A DNA stretch of 64,000 nt from Qipengyuania spongiae (GCF_026168555.1 NZ_CP092471.1:2366501-2430500), one strand, 5' to 3'. Positions 15,235-27,046 are shown, counted from the first letter of the stretch. A program made the numbers and translations. Notes: a model not told the origin generated them from the sequence alone.

Positions 15235-15708
15235 ATGAACCGTCTTGATTTAACGCCTTATCGCCGCACCACCGTCGGTTTCGACCGCTTGTTCGACCTG
15301 CTGGAAAATCAGGTTCGCAATGGCGGCGACAATTATCCGCCCTTCAATATCGAACGCCGCGACGAGGATGCCTATCGCATTACGCTGGCGGTCGCGGGCT
15401 TCCGTTCGCAGGATCTCGACATCACCGCGCAGCAAAATTTGCTGGTGGTGCAGGGGCGCAAGCGTGACGAGGATGGCGACGGCGAGATGCTCCATGTCGG
15501 CATTGCCAATCGCGGTTTCGAGCGCAAGTTCGAGCTCGCCGACTTCGTCCGGGTCGAGAATGCCGATTTGGCCGACGGCCTGCTGGTGATCGACCTCGTC
15601 CGCGAGGTTCCGGATGCGATGAAGCCGAAGAAAATCTCCATCGGCGGCCAGAAGCTGGAGATCGTCCACTCCGACGACGAGCGCAAGGGCGACAGCGAAG
15701 CGGCCTAA
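15235..15708 (+). CDS. Small heat-shock protein, Hsp20/IbpA type
   Basis: A 157-residue ATP-independent holdase chaperone. The N-terminus (LTPYRRTTVGFDRLFDLLE) is that of class A rhizobial/IbpA-like small heat-shock proteins. The alpha-crystallin domain runs from about residue 38 (YPPFNIERRDEDAYRITLAVAGF) to 135, with the conserved Ala-x3-Gly-Leu motif as ADLADGLLVIDL. A short charged tail follows. ATG 15235 is chosen because of the ribosome-binding site inside the thermometer hairpin; an upstream TTG at 15211 lies within that hairpin. It is monocistronic, with a terminator behind it. Confidence 0.93.
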   Translation: MNRLDLTPYRRTTVGFDRLFDLLENQVRNGGDNYPPFNIERRDEDAYRITLAVAGFRSQDLDITAQQNLLVVQGRKRDEDGDGEMLHVGIANRGFERKFELADFVRVENADLADGLLVIDLVREVPDAMKPKKISIGGQKLEIVHSDDERKGDSEAA

Positions 15709-15735
15709 GCCGGCGCGATTTTGGTGTAACTGCCG

Positions 15736-15770
15736 GGTGGGTGGGGCTTTTGTCCTGCCCGCCTTTTGCT
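15736..15770 (+). terminator. Rho-independent terminator of hsp20
   Basis: A 12-bp stem with several G-U pairs (15736-15747 with 15752-15763), a TTTT loop and a trailing TTTTGCTTT stretch, 28 bases after the hsp20 stop. Confidence 0.7.
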
Positions 15771-16068
15771 TTCAGGGATGGTTGTCTGTCGTCCGGTAGT
15801 TGATCGGTAGAGGGCGGAATCGAGATTCCGCCCTCCGCGACGCGAACGCCGCCGAGCCCCGATATCGACCGTCCGGGTCGCAGAAGACAGCCGTCATCGA
15901 GGCAAGCTTCACACTTTGCTTCGATCAGGATGCAGACCGCGCGACCACGATCTGAATCATCTAACGAGCTTTTAAGCGGCAAACTAACAAAAGATAAAGC
16001 TGTTTTGACGCGTCCCGTTTTCTTTGACCTGCCGTGTCAACGTCTTCCGCTACGTCAATACGGGATAG
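15771..16068. other. Non-coding gap between hsp20 and pyrG
   Basis: About 300 bases between convergent genes with no credible reading frame. It holds a perfect 10-bp inverted repeat, AGGGCGGAAT-CGAG-ATTCCGCCCT (15811-15834), without a T-run, and an AT-rich patch near 15960-16000. The repeat could act as a terminator for pyrG read from the other side; nothing else was recognised. Confidence 0.5.
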
Positions 16069-17703
<1,635 letters not shown>

Positions 17704-17801
17704 GGGAGCCGGGCCTTAGGGATAGGTGGGGATTCGTGGCAAGCGCAAAGCGCCGTCGATGCGCCGAAACGTGGCGCAATCCACAGTTGTCGTCTTGAGG
17801 T

Positions 17802-18185
17802 TTACTGCGCGAGCGGGTCTTCGGCCGGCGCTTCGCCCGCAGGCGCGGCCGGATCAGGAGCGGTCGTCGGACCGCCGAGCACGCCGCCGCCGAGCGGATC
17901 GCTTTCCGCAGGCGTCACCGAACGGTCGAGCGTCGATTCGATTGTCGCCGAGCCGGTTTCCGCAGCCATCGCGGCGAGAAGGATCGACAGCACCACGAAG
18001 AGGATCGCCAGCCACCGCGTCGAACGGGTCAGGAAATCCGCCGCACCGCGCGCGCTCAGCATTCCGGTGGGACTGCCGCCGATGCCGAGGCCGCCGCCTT
18101 CCGATCGCTGCATCAGGATTACGCCGACCAGAGCGGCGGCGACGATGGCCTGGACGACGGTGAGGAAGAGAAACATTCGGTTCAT
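17802..18185 (-). CDS. secG: Preprotein translocase subunit SecG
   Basis: A 127-residue small subunit of the SecYEG channel. It has two membrane helices (FLFLTVVQAIVAAALVGVIL and WLAILFVVLSILLAAMAA) joined by the conserved QRSEGGGLGIGGSPTGMLSARGAADFLTRST loop. A Pro/Ala/Glu-rich tail of about 45 residues follows, as is common in alphaproteobacteria. It lies between tpiA and pyrG, the usual neighbours in this group. Confidence 0.95.
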   Translation of the reverse strand: MNRMFLFLTVVQAIVAAALVGVILMQRSEGGGLGIGGSPTGMLSARGAADFLTRSTRWLAILFVVLSILLAAMAAETGSATIESTLDRSVTPAESDPLGGGVLGGPTTAPDPAAPAGEAPAEDPLAQ

Positions 18186-18240
18186 TCCGTTTCGATGGGA
18201 TCGAAGGACAATCTAGGGTCGGCCGGTCAAGGCCGCAAGT

Positions 18241-19002
18241 TCACTCGGCGTTGGCTTCCGAGGCGGCATTGACGATGCCGAGGAAACTTTCCGCCGAAAG
18301 GCTCGCTCCGCCGACCAGCGCGCCGCCGACATTCTCGAGCGACAGGATCTCGCCTGCGTTGTCCGGCTTCACCGATCCGCCATAGAGGATGCGGATCGTG
18401 TTCGCGGCATCCTCGCCATAGGTTTCGCCGAGCAGTTCGCGGATCGCGCCATGCATCTGGAGGATGTCCTCGGCCCCGGCGGTGCGGCCAGTGCCGATCG
18501 CCCAGATCGGTTCGTAGGCAATGGTCAGGCGTTCGCCCGCATCGGCGATGTCGGGCAGTGCCGCCTTGAGCTGGCCGAGCACGAAATTCTCGGCCTCGCC
18601 CGCATCGCGGGTTTCCAGGCTCTCTCCGCAGCACAGGATAATGCGAAGCCCGGCGTCGATCGCAGCGTCGATCTTGCGCGCGATCAGCTCGTCGCTTTCG
18701 CCATGATCGCCGCGACGCTCGCTGTGTCCGAGGACCACGAACTTGGCGCCGGAATCGGCGATCATCGGGGCCGAGATGTCCCCGGTATGCGCCCCGCCCT
18801 CGCCCGGATGGCAATCCTGCGCGCCGACACCGATCTGCTCGGCTTCCTTGTGGACGGCGTGGATCAGCGTGAAGGGCGGCGCGATGGCCACCTCGACCTT
18901 CATGTAGCGCTGAGCCCCGCGGTCGATCGCGCGCGCTTCGGAAAGCATCGCGCGGGTGCCGTTCATCTTCCAGTTTCCGACGATGTAGGGCCGTTCGGCC
19001 AT
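18241..19002 (-). CDS. tpiA: Triosephosphate isomerase
   Basis: A 253-residue TIM-barrel glycolytic enzyme interconverting dihydroxyacetone phosphate and glyceraldehyde 3-phosphate. Catalytic residues are visible: Asn/Lys in VGNWKMNG, His in VLGHSERR and Glu in AYEPIWAIGTG. The phosphate-binding GGSVK and GGALVGGASL motifs are intact. It is divergent from ppiD across a 209-base gap that must hold both promoters. Confidence 0.97.
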   Translation of the reverse strand: MAERPYIVGNWKMNGTRAMLSEARAIDRGAQRYMKVEVAIAPPFTLIHAVHKEAEQIGVGAQDCHPGEGGAHTGDISAPMIADSGAKFVVLGHSERRGDHGESDELIARKIDAAIDAGLRIILCCGESLETRDAGEAENFVLGQLKAALPDIADAGERLTIAYEPIWAIGTGRTAGAEDILQMHGAIRELLGETYGEDAANTIRILYGGSVKPDNAGEILSLENVGGALVGGASLSAESFLGIVNAASEANAE

Positions 19003-19211
19003 ATCTTCTTGTCCTGCCTCTTGGGAATGGTCCGGAGCGCCATGCGCCTTGCCGGGCGGCGTCCGCTAGCCGAGCTTGGCGCGAAGGTCAAAACCCTTCG
19101 CGACCTGTTGCGGGCGCGCCATAGGGAGGATAAGGCGCGAGGCATGTAAAGACAGTCATGCGGGCCCTAACGGACCGCAGCGCCGCATCAACACCGGATC
19201 GATCTTCCCAC

Positions 19212-21161
19212 ATGCTCACCGTTTTCCGCAATTTCTTCAAGTCGAAGATCGGCCTCGGTCTGACTCTCGGCTTCCTGGCGCTAATCGCCTTCGCCTTCGC
19301 CAGCTCCGATGTCGCAAACACCGGAACGTTCGGCGGGGTCGCCGGGGGCGAACGGGTCGCGGTGGTCGGGGATTCGAAGATCGGCACGGCCGACCTCAAC
19401 CTTTCGGCCAACCAGGCGCTCGATCGGGTGCGGCAGGACAACCCGACCCTGTCGATGCCGGCCTTCATCGCGCAGGGCGGGCTCGACGAGGTGCTGGACC
19501 AGCTGATCGACCGCTACGCGATCAACGAATTCGGCAGCAGCCTCGGCATCCGGGCGGGCGACAATCTCATCAACAGCGAAATTCGCCAGCTCGGCGCGTT
19601 CCGCGGGGCGGACGGAAATTTCAGCCAGGACGTCTACAATCAGGCGCTCGCCCAGCAGGGCTTGTCCGATGCGATGGTGCGGGACGACATCCGCACGGGC
19701 CTGATCGCGCAGCAAGTGCTCCTTCCGGCCAGCTTCGGCACCTCCATGCCCGCCTCGATCGCGCGGCGTTATGCGCGGCTGTTCAAGGAACGGCGGAGCG
19801 GCGGGATCGCCCTGCTGCCTTCTGCGCTCTACGCCCCCGCCGGCGATCCGAGCGATGCGACTCTGAACACCTTCTACCGGAACAATCGCGACCGTTTCAT
19901 CCGGCCCGAGCGCCGCGTGATCCGCTATGCGAGTTTCGACAACAGCGCGGTCGCGGATTCGATCGAGCCGACCGAGGCCGAGATCCGCCAGCGCTATCAG
20001 CGTGACGGCGCGCAATACGCCGCAAGCGAGACCCGCAACTTCGAACAGCTGATCGTCCCGACCGAAGCCGCTGCGCGCTCGATCCGCCAGCGCGTGTCCG
20101 CCGGCGCCTCGCTGCAGTCGGTTGCGCGCGAGGCCGGGTTCTCGGTGGTCGAGATCGAGGATGTGATCCGCGCCTCGGTCCGCACCGACAGTTCGGAAGC
20201 GGTCGCCGCGGCCTATTTCGCCGCTCAGCGCGGTTCGATCACGCAGCCGGCACAGAGCCCCCTCGGCTGGCACGTGGCGCAGGTCACCGGCGTGACCGGA
20301 ACGCCCGCCCGCTCGCTCGCACAGGCGCGTGACGAGATTGCCACCGCCATCCGCGAAGAAAAGCGAGTGCGCGCGCTCGGCGACCTCGCCGCCCAGATCG
20401 AGGAGCAGATCGACGGTGGCGCCACGCTGACCGAGATCGCGAGGCAGTTCGGTCTCGACCTTCAGACGACCCGCCCAATAACGGCCAATGGCCGCTTCTA
20501 TGGAGGTGCGAACGAGGAGGTGCCCGAAGTGCTCGCTCCGACCATCGCGACCGCCTTCCAGATGGAAACCAGCGAGCCGCAGGTGGGCGAGGTCGAGCGC
20601 GGCGAGACCTATGTCGCCTTCGAAGTGTCCGATATCACCCAATCAGCCGCCGCGCCGCTCGCGGAAATCCGGGACGACGTGATCGCCGCATGGAAGCTTG
20701 CCGAAGGATCGAAGGCAGCCCGTGCGGCTGCAGAGCGCATCATCGGCCGCCTCGGCAACGAAACTTCGCTTGCCAGCGCCGTTCAGGCCGAGCGCAAGAA
20801 CCTGCCCGCCGTTCAACAGGTCTCTCTCAGCCGCGAAGAGCTGGCCGCTCAGCGCGATCGCCGTATCCCGCCGCCCCTCGCACTGATGTTCAGCATGGCA
20901 CAGGGCACGGCCAAGCGGCTCGAGGCCACCGGCAATGGCGGTTGGTATGTCGTCGATCTCGACCGGATCGAACTCGGCCAGATCGCTGCCGACGATCCGC
21001 TGATTGCGCAGGCCCGCCAGCAGTTCAATCGCGAGCTCGGCGAGGAGTACAGCCAGCAGATGATCGCGGCGATGCGCGCCGAAGTCGGTGTCGAGCGCAA
21101 CGCCACCGCCATCGACGCCGTGCGCGCGCAGCTGGTCGGCACCGCGCCGGCCGGGCTCTGA
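19212..21161 (+). CDS. ppiD: Peptidylprolyl isomerase PpiD-like (SurA N-domain, membrane-anchored)
   Basis: A 649-residue periplasmic folding factor. One N-terminal membrane anchor (FFKSKIGLGLTLGFLALIAFAFA) is followed by a SurA-like chaperone domain (GGLDEVLDQLIDRYAINEFG, then INSEIRQLGAFRG). A parvulin-type PPIase-like region (ETRNFEQLIVPTEAAARSI to about residue 370) and a long C-terminal chaperone part complete it. The start at 19212 (MLTVFRNFFKSKIG) fits the family and avoids a soluble 18-residue extension. It is directly upstream of trpE, 23 bases apart, an arrangement usual in Sphingomonadales. Confidence 0.9.
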   Translation: MLTVFRNFFKSKIGLGLTLGFLALIAFAFASSDVANTGTFGGVAGGERVAVVGDSKIGTADLNLSANQALDRVRQDNPTLSMPAFIAQGGLDEVLDQLIDRYAINEFGSSLGIRAGDNLINSEIRQLGAFRGADGNFSQDVYNQALAQQGLSDAMVRDDIRTGLIAQQVLLPASFGTSMPASIARRYARLFKERRSGGIALLPSALYAPAGDPSDATLNTFYRNNRDRFIRPERRVIRYASFDNSAVADSIEPTEAEIRQRYQRDGAQYAASETRNFEQLIVPTEAAARSIRQRVSAGASLQSVAREAGFSVVEIEDVIRASVRTDSSEAVAAAYFAAQRGSITQPAQSPLGWHVAQVTGVTGTPARSLAQARDEIATAIREEKRVRALGDLAAQIEEQIDGGATLTEIARQFGLDLQTTRPITANGRFYGGANEEVPEVLAPTIATAFQMETSEPQVGEVERGETYVAFEVSDITQSAAAPLAEIRDDVIAAWKLAEGSKAARAAAERIIGRLGNETSLASAVQAERKNLPAVQQVSLSREELAAQRDRRIPPPLALMFSMAQGTAKRLEATGNGGWYVVDLDRIELGQIAADDPLIAQARQQFNRELGEEYSQQMIAAMRAEVGVERNATAIDAVRAQLVGTAPAGL

Positions 21162-21184
21162 GCGCGACGATCAGGGAGGCCGTT

Positions 21185-22693
21185 CTGAGCCGTTTGTCAG
21201 GCGCAGCGGCAGCGCGGGAGGCGCTGGCCGACAGCAAGCCGACGCTGGTGTGGCGCAAGCTCGTCGCCGATACCGAAACCCCGGTCGGTGCCGCGCTCAA
21301 ACTGATCGAGCCGGGCCGCGGGGATTTCCTTCTCGAATCGGTCGAAGGCGGAGAAGTGCGCGGGCGATACTCCCTGCTCGGCATCGATCCCGATCTGGTG
21401 TTCCGCGCCGAAGGGGAGCGCGCCAGCATCAACCGCTGCTGGGCGCAGGACCGCGATGCGTTCGCGCCGTGCGGGGACGACACGCTCGCGGCCATGCGCG
21501 CCCTGCTCGCGGAATGCCGGATCGAAGTACCCGAAGCGCTGCCCCCCGCGCTCGCCTGTGTGGTAGGCTATTTCGGCTACGAGACGATCGGCCTGGTCGA
21601 GGACGTGCCGCGCGCTGGACCGTCCGAACTCGACCTTCCCGACATGCTGCTGGTGCGCCCGCGGGTGCTGCTCGTGTTCGACGGATTGGGCGAAGAGTTG
21701 TTCTGCATCGCGCCGGTATGGCCTGGTAGCGATCCCGACCGCTCGATCGAGGATGCGGATGAGCGGATCGAAGCAGCGTTGCGCAGGCTGGCCGAACCCG
21801 TGCCGCAGGACGCGCCCGCAGAGCTGGCGGTCGAAGCTCCCGCCCTTCACCCGGAAATGGCGGCTGAGGATTACGGCGCGCTGGTCGAGCGGGCCAAGGA
21901 ATACATCACTGCCGGGGACATCTTCCAGGTCGTGCTGGCGCAGCGCTTCACCTGCCCCTTCCCGCTCCCGCCGATCGCGCTCTACCGCGCATTGCGCCGG
22001 GTGAACCCTTCCCCCTTCCTCTATTTCCTCGACCTTCCCGGCTTTGCCATTGTCGGATCGAGCCCGGAAATCCTGGTTCGCGTGCGCGGCGGCGAGGTCA
22101 CCGTCCGCCCGATCGCCGGTACCCGCCCCCGGGGCGCGACGCCGGCCGAGGATCGCGCGGCCGAGCAATCGCTGCTGGCCGACCCCAAGGAGCGCGCCGA
22201 GCATCTCATGCTGCTCGATCTGGGGCGCAACGATGTCGGCCGGATGGCGACGCGCGGCAGCGTCGAGGTGACCGACAGCTTCGCCATCGAACGCTACAGC
22301 CATGTCATGCACATCGTCAGCAATGTCATAGGCACCCTGCGCCCCCAATCCGACGCGCTCGACGCGCTATTCGCCGGCTTTCCCGCCGGCACGGTCAGTG
22401 GCGCGCCCAAGATTCGAGCCTGCGAGGTAATCGCGGAACTGGAAAGCGAGGCACGAGGTCCCTATGCCGGGGGCGTGGGTTATTTCGCGCCAGACGGATC
22501 GATCGACAGCTGCATCGTGCTGCGTACCGCCGTGGTGAAGGACGGGACCATGCACGTGCAGGCGGGCGCGGGGATCGTCGCCGACAGCGATCCGGATTAC
22601 GAATTGCGCGAATGCAAGGCGAAGGCGGGGGCGCTGCTCGCGGCCGCCGCCGAGGCCTTTCGCGTCGCGGGCGAAGTGGAACACGACCAGTGA
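21185..22693 (+). CDS. trpE: Anthranilate synthase component I
   Basis: A 502-residue chorismate-using enzyme that makes anthranilate with TrpG, the first step of tryptophan synthesis. The feedback-binding LLES motif (DFLLESVEGGE) is near residue 50. The catalytic half carries GDIFQVVLAQRF, IVGSSPEILVR, RPIAGTRPRG, LGRNDVGRM and AGTVSGAPKIRA. No ATG or GTG is available at the right place; a CTG at 21185 with AGGGAGG five bases upstream gives the family-typical start (SRLSGAAAA). TTG at 21194 is the alternative. Its stop overlaps the next GTG start. Confidence 0.93.
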   Translation: MSRLSGAAAAREALADSKPTLVWRKLVADTETPVGAALKLIEPGRGDFLLESVEGGEVRGRYSLLGIDPDLVFRAEGERASINRCWAQDRDAFAPCGDDTLAAMRALLAECRIEVPEALPPALACVVGYFGYETIGLVEDVPRAGPSELDLPDMLLVRPRVLLVFDGLGEELFCIAPVWPGSDPDRSIEDADERIEAALRRLAEPVPQDAPAELAVEAPALHPEMAAEDYGALVERAKEYITAGDIFQVVLAQRFTCPFPLPPIALYRALRRVNPSPFLYFLDLPGFAIVGSSPEILVRVRGGEVTVRPIAGTRPRGATPAEDRAAEQSLLADPKERAEHLMLLDLGRNDVGRMATRGSVEVTDSFAIERYSHVMHIVSNVIGTLRPQSDALDALFAGFPAGTVSGAPKIRACEVIAELESEARGPYAGGVGYFAPDGSIDSCIVLRTAVVKDGTMHVQAGAGIVADSDPDYELRECKAKAGALLAAAAEAFRVAGEVEHDQ

Positions 22694-23529
22694 AACAATT
22701 GCTCCTTCCCCTTCTTGTGATCCTCGCCGTCGGGTGCGACCAGCAACCTGCCGGCGAGCCTGTGACCCGAACCCGGATTGACGGGCAGGAGGGCCCTGCG
22801 ACGCCCGCACCCGATCCGTCGGCCACCGTCACCAGCCAGGTGGAAAGCGCCTGCCGCTCGGTGATCTTCGAGAACACCCCGCTAACCCATTGCCTCGCGA
22901 TTCCCGCGCGCCACACGATCGACACCGCTCTCGCTGGCTCCGATGGTGCGAATTACCGCAGCCTTCAGGCGCTGTCGGGCGGGCGCGATGCCGGAACGAT
23001 CGCTTTCGCCATGAATGGCGGAATGTTCGACGACGCGGGCGATCCAATCGGCTATTTCGTGGAAGACAGCGAACGGTTGCACGCTCTCAACACGGCGGAT
23101 GGAGAGGGTAATTTCCACATGAACCCGAACGGCGTGTTCTACGGCACCGGGGAAAGCTGGGAAATCCGCACGACCGACGACTTCCTCGCCCACGTCACTG
23201 ACCGCCCCGAATTCGGCACGCAGTCGGGGCCCATGCTGGTGATCGACGGCAAGCTGCATCCTGAAATCACGCAGGACGGCCCCTCGCGCTATGTCCGCAA
23301 CGCTGTCGGGATCGACGATCGGGGGCGGGCCCATTTCGTGATTTCGAACGCGCCGATCTCCTTCGGCAAGCTGGCGCGGTTCTATCGCGACGAGCTCAAG
23401 ACACCCAACGCCCTTTATCTCGATGGCAACGTTTCCGCGCTCTGGAACCCGGCGACCGACCGTCTCGACAGCGGAGCACCGCTCGGGCCCTTGATCGTGG
23501 TGACGAAACGCGCCACCGCGACCGAATGA
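22690..23529 (+). CDS. Phosphodiester glycosidase (NAGPA-domain) family lipoprotein
   Basis: A 279-residue exported protein with a lipobox (LLPLLVILAVGC, Cys17). After a low-complexity linker it contains a NAGPA/DUF2233 domain: FAMNGGMFDDAGDPIGYFVE, then MNPNGVFYG, SGPMLVIDGKLHP and NALYLDGNVSALW. Relatives remove N-acetylglucosamine from phosphodiester-linked glycans; the substrate here is unknown. It overlaps trpE (GTGA) and pip (ATGA) and so is embedded in the trp operon despite having no link to tryptophan synthesis. Confidence 0.85.
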   Translation: MKQLLLPLLVILAVGCDQQPAGEPVTRTRIDGQEGPATPAPDPSATVTSQVESACRSVIFENTPLTHCLAIPARHTIDTALAGSDGANYRSLQALSGGRDAGTIAFAMNGGMFDDAGDPIGYFVEDSERLHALNTADGEGNFHMNPNGVFYGTGESWEIRTTDDFLAHVTDRPEFGTQSGPMLVIDGKLHPEITQDGPSRYVRNAVGIDDRGRAHFVISNAPISFGKLARFYRDELKTPNALYLDGNVSALWNPATDRLDSGAPLGPLIVVTKRATATE

Positions 23530-24488
23530 CCCATTACGAACGCACGCTTTACCCCGAGATCGAGCCCTATGAGTCGGGCATGTTCGATGTCGGCGAGGGC
23601 CATTCGCTCTACTACGAACGCGTCGGCACGCCGGGCGCCAAGCCTGCGGTGTTCCTGCATGGCGGACCCGGCGGTGGCATGTCGCCCGCCCATCGCCGCC
23701 AGTGGGACCCCGAGCTTTACGACGTGCTGCTGTTCGACCAGCGCGGCTGCGGCAAATCGCTGCCCTTCGCCGAGATCGAGCACAACGACACCTGGCGCAT
23801 CGTCGAGGACATGGAGCGGCTGCGCGAAATGTGCGGCCACGATGCGTGGCAGGTCCTCGGCGGCAGCTGGGGTGCGACGCTCGCCCTCGCCTATGCGCAG
23901 AAATATCCCGAGCGCACCACGGAACTCGTCCTGCGCGGCGTGTTTCTCGCCAGGCAGAAGGAAAAGGACTGGCTCTATTCCTACGGCGCGAGCGAGATCA
24001 TGGCCGAGCAGTGGGACGAGTTCACCGGCCTCATCCCCGAAGACGAGCGCGACAACCTCGTCGCCGCCTATCACGCGCGTCTGACCAGCGAGGACGAGGA
24101 GACACGCCTTGCCGCCGCCAAGCAATGGTCGCTGTGGGAGGGCAATGTCGCGACCCTGCTGCCGAACGAGGAACTGCTCGGCAGCTTCGCCGATCCGGCC
24201 AAGGCGGTGCCCTTCGCCCGCATCTGCGCGCGCTTCTTCCTCGCGGACTTCTTCCTCGAAGAGGCGCAGCTGCTGACCAATGCCGACAGGCTGAAGGGCA
24301 TTCCGAGCATCATCGTCCAGGGGCGCCACGATATCTGCACGCCGCCGACTTCGGCCTGGGCGCTGAAGAAGGCCTGGCCCGAAGTCGATTTGCGGATCGT
24401 CCACGATGCAGGCCATTCGGCGGGCGAGCCGGGGATCATCGACGGCCTCGTCCGCGCGACGGACGAACTCGCCGGAAAGGCCGACTGA
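23526..24488 (+). CDS. pip: Prolyl iminopeptidase
   Basis: A 320-residue alpha/beta-hydrolase that removes N-terminal proline from peptides. It shows the oxyanion segment [21 protein letters not shown], the nucleophile elbow [14 protein letters not shown] (Ser), and the acid and base in GRHDICTPP and [11 protein letters not shown]. Length and motifs are those of Pip (peptidase family S33). It is cytoplasmic, with no signal sequence. The ATG overlaps the upstream stop, and trpG follows 10 bases after the end. Confidence 0.93.
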   Translation: MTHYERTLYPEIEPYESGMFDVGEGHSLYYERVGTPGAKPAVFLHGGPGGGMSPAHRRQWDPELYDVLLFDQRGCGKSLPFAEIEHNDTWRIVEDMERLREMCGHDAWQVLGGSWGATLALAYAQKYPERTTELVLRGVFLARQKEKDWLYSYGASEIMAEQWDEFTGLIPEDERDNLVAAYHARLTSEDEETRLAAAKQWSLWEGNVATLLPNEELLGSFADPAKAVPFARICARFFLADFFLEEAQLLTNADRLKGIPSIIVQGRHDICTPPTSAWALKKAWPEVDLRIVHDAGHSAGEPGIIDGLVRATDELAGKAD

Positions 24489-24498
24489 CACGCGCGCC

Positions 24499-25104
24499 AT
24501 GGCCGGCATTCTCGTCATCGACAATTACGACAGCTTCACCTTCAACCTGGTCCATTACCTGATGGAACTGGGCGCCGAGGTTCGGGTCGAACGCAACGAC
24601 GCCCTCACTGCCGCCGAGGCGGTGGGCAGCGGTGTGGCCGGGGTTCTGATCTCGCCCGGCCCTTGCACGCCGAACGAGGCGGGGATCAGCCTCGATCTCG
24701 TTGCCGCCTGCGCCGACAAGGCCTTGCCGTTGCTCGGCGTCTGTCTCGGCCATCAGGCGATCGGCCAGCATTTCGGCGGACGCGTGGTGCGCGGCGGATT
24801 GATGCACGGCAAGACAAGTCCGGTTGATCACGACGGCAGCGGGGTCTTCGCCGGTCTGCCCTCCCCCTACCTCGCTACCCGCTACCACTCCCTGGTAGTT
24901 GAAGACCTGCCGGACGCATTGCAGGTCAATGCGACCAGCGAGACTCCGGGTCTCGACGGGACCGCGATCATGGGCTTCCGCCATCGCGAACTGCCGATCC
25001 ACGGCGTGCAGTTCCATCCCGAAAGCATCGCGACCGAACATGGTCACGCATTGCTTGCCAACTTCCTTCGCATCTGCGGGATCGACGCCGAGGAACCTGC
25101 ATGA
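24499..25104 (+). CDS. trpG: Anthranilate synthase component II (glutamine amidotransferase)
   Basis: A 201-residue class I glutamine amidotransferase that feeds ammonia to TrpE. It begins [18 protein letters not shown], has the nucleophile Cys in [17 protein letters not shown], and the His/Glu of the triad in [14 protein letters not shown]. In many bacteria this subunit also serves aminodeoxychorismate synthase (PabA); the trp context favours TrpG with possible dual use. The stop overlaps the trpD start by four bases. Confidence 0.95.
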   Translation: MAGILVIDNYDSFTFNLVHYLMELGAEVRVERNDALTAAEAVGSGVAGVLISPGPCTPNEAGISLDLVAACADKALPLLGVCLGHQAIGQHFGGRVVRGGLMHGKTSPVDHDGSGVFAGLPSPYLATRYHSLVVEDLPDALQVNATSETPGLDGTAIMGFRHRELPIHGVQFHPESIATEHGHALLANFLRICGIDAEEPA

Positions 25105-26093
25105 CCACCCTTCCCGACGCATCGCTCCATCTCGGCGAGGCGGAGGCCGAACAGGTCTTCGGCGCCATTCTGGACGGCGAGATCGACGAGGAGGCGATCG
25201 GCGCCTTTCTCACCGAAATGTCCCGTCGCAGCGAGACTTCGGACGAGATCGCGGGCGCGGCGCGGGCCTTGCGCGAACGCATGCTTCCGATCGACAGCCC
25301 GGAAGGCGCGGTCGATTGCTGCGGCACGGGCGGAGACGGGCACCATACGCTCAATGTCTCGACCGCCGTCAGTCTGGTGGTTGCCGCCTGCGGCGTTCCG
25401 GTCGCCAAGCACGGCAACCGCGCAGCGAGCAGCAAGTCGGGCGCCGCCGATACGCTCGAAGCGCTCGGCCTCGACATGGAAGCGGCGGGAAGAACCGCCG
25501 AGAAGACATTGAACGATTTGGGAATTTGCTTCCTGTTCGCCAAGAACCACCATCCGGCGATGGCGCGTATTCAGCCCATTCGCCAACGGCTCGGCATCCG
25601 CACGATCTTCAACCTCATGGGGCCACTGGCGAACCCCGCAGGGGTCGAGCGCCAGCTGATCGGCATCGCGCGTCCCGCCTATGTCCCGATTTACGCCGCA
25701 GCCAAGGCCAAGCTCGGCACGGAGCGAACCTTCATCGTCTCGGGCGATGAGGGTCTGGACGAACTGAGTCTCGCCGCCGGCAACGAACTGGCCGACGTGC
25801 AGGGCAACGACTTCGAGATGCGGCGGGTCGTCGCTGTCCAGGCCGACCTCCCGCACGCTCCGGTCGAGGCGATCCGTGGCGGCGATGCCCGCCACAACGC
25901 CAAGGCGCTCGAAGCGCTGCTGATGGGCGCTCCCGGGCCGTACCGCGACGCTGTCCTGCTCAACGCTGCCGCCACGCTCATCGTCGCGGGCAAGACCTCC
26001 GACTGGGTCGAAGGCGCGGACATGGCACGCGCCGCGATCGATTCCGACCGCGCGCTCGATCTGTTGAAAAGCTGGATCGCGATGGCGCAGTGA
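25101..26093 (+). CDS. trpD: Anthranilate phosphoribosyltransferase
   Basis: A 330-residue enzyme joining anthranilate to phosphoribosyl pyrophosphate. The diagnostic motifs are [42 protein letters not shown] and [11 protein letters not shown]. The N-terminal helical domain and the alpha/beta domain are complete. Co-translated with trpG; trpC follows after 10 bases. Confidence 0.96.
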   Translation: MTTLPDASLHLGEAEAEQVFGAILDGEIDEEAIGAFLTEMSRRSETSDEIAGAARALRERMLPIDSPEGAVDCCGTGGDGHHTLNVSTAVSLVVAACGVPVAKHGNRAASSKSGAADTLEALGLDMEAAGRTAEKTLNDLGICFLFAKNHHPAMARIQPIRQRLGIRTIFNLMGPLANPAGVERQLIGIARPAYVPIYAAAKAKLGTERTFIVSGDEGLDELSLAAGNELADVQGNDFEMRRVVAVQADLPHAPVEAIRGGDARHNAKALEALLMGAPGPYRDAVLLNAAATLIVAGKTSDWVEGADMARAAIDSDRALDLLKSWIAMAQ

Positions 26094-26103
26094 GGCACCG
26101 GTC

Positions 26104-26892
26104 ATGAACAAGCTCGAGGAAATCTGCGCGGCCAAGCGGGTCGAGATCCATCGCCGCAAGCAGGACCGATCGCTGGCCGATCTGCGAAGCGCCGCCGCGG
26201 CGCAGGACGCTCCGCGCGGGTTTCGCGCCGCGCTCGAGCACAAACAGGCGAAGGGATTCGGCCTGATCGCCGAGATCAAGCGAGCTTCGCCCTCTAAGGG
26301 CTTGATCCGCGAGGATTTCCATCCGGCGGCCCATGCGCGGGACTACGAAGCGGGCGGCGCGGCGTGCCTTTCCGTGCTGACCGACGTTCCCTATTTTCAG
26401 GGGCACGACGATTTCCTCATCGCCGCGCGGCAGGCCTGTGACCTGCCTGTTCTGCGGAAGGATTTCATGGTCGACCCGTGGCAGGTGGTCGAGGCCCGCG
26501 CGCTCGGGGCGGACGCGATCCTGATCATCGTCGCCGCGCTCGACGATCTGACCATGCAGGAAATCGAGGCGAGCGCGCTCGATCTCGGCATGGACGTCCT
26601 GGTCGAAGTGCATGACGAAACCGAACTCGAACGCGCCGCCACGCATCTGCGCTCGCGGCTGATCGGCGTGAACAACCGGGATCTCAAGACCTTCTCGACC
26701 GACCTTGCCACGACCGAGAGACTGGTATCGCGGATGCCGGACGGTGCGCTTGTCGTCGGGGAAAGCGGGATCGCCACCAACGCCGATTGCCGCCGCCTTG
26801 CGGAAAGCGGCGTGCGCAGCTTCCTGGTTGGCGAGAGTCTGATGCGGCAGAGCGATCTCGCGGCGGCGACCCGCGATCTGCTCTGCGGCTGA
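26104..26892 (+). CDS. trpC: Indole-3-glycerol-phosphate synthase
   Basis: A 262-residue TIM-barrel enzyme forming indole-3-glycerol phosphate. The N-terminal helix ([16 protein letters not shown]) is followed by [62 protein letters not shown] and ESGIAT, which place the catalytic Lys and Glu residues. It is a single-function protein, not fused to TrpF. It ends the trp part of the operon; trpF, trpB and trpA are not in the window. Confidence 0.96.
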   Translation: MNKLEEICAAKRVEIHRRKQDRSLADLRSAAAAQDAPRGFRAALEHKQAKGFGLIAEIKRASPSKGLIREDFHPAAHARDYEAGGAACLSVLTDVPYFQGHDDFLIAARQACDLPVLRKDFMVDPWQVVEARALGADAILIIVAALDDLTMQEIEASALDLGMDVLVEVHDETELERAATHLRSRLIGVNNRDLKTFSTDLATTERLVSRMPDGALVVGESGIATNADCRRLAESGVRSFLVGESLMRQSDLAAATRDLLCG

Positions 26893-27046
26893 GACTGTCC
26901 TACAGCCCTTCTTTCTGGCACAGGGCGGGCATGACGCCTCCAATATTCACGCCGCATCGCCTTTTCCCGAGCTGCCGCCCAGGGGCGGGAATTTCCCTAT
27001 CTGAACCGTGTAACACCCGGTCCATGTCCAACAGCGGAGCGACGTC

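Noticed and set aside
22690..24488. Horizontal transfer of the two hydrolase genes in the trp operon
   Set aside because: Base composition looks like the neighbours, overlaps are tight and no repeats or mobile-element traces flank them.
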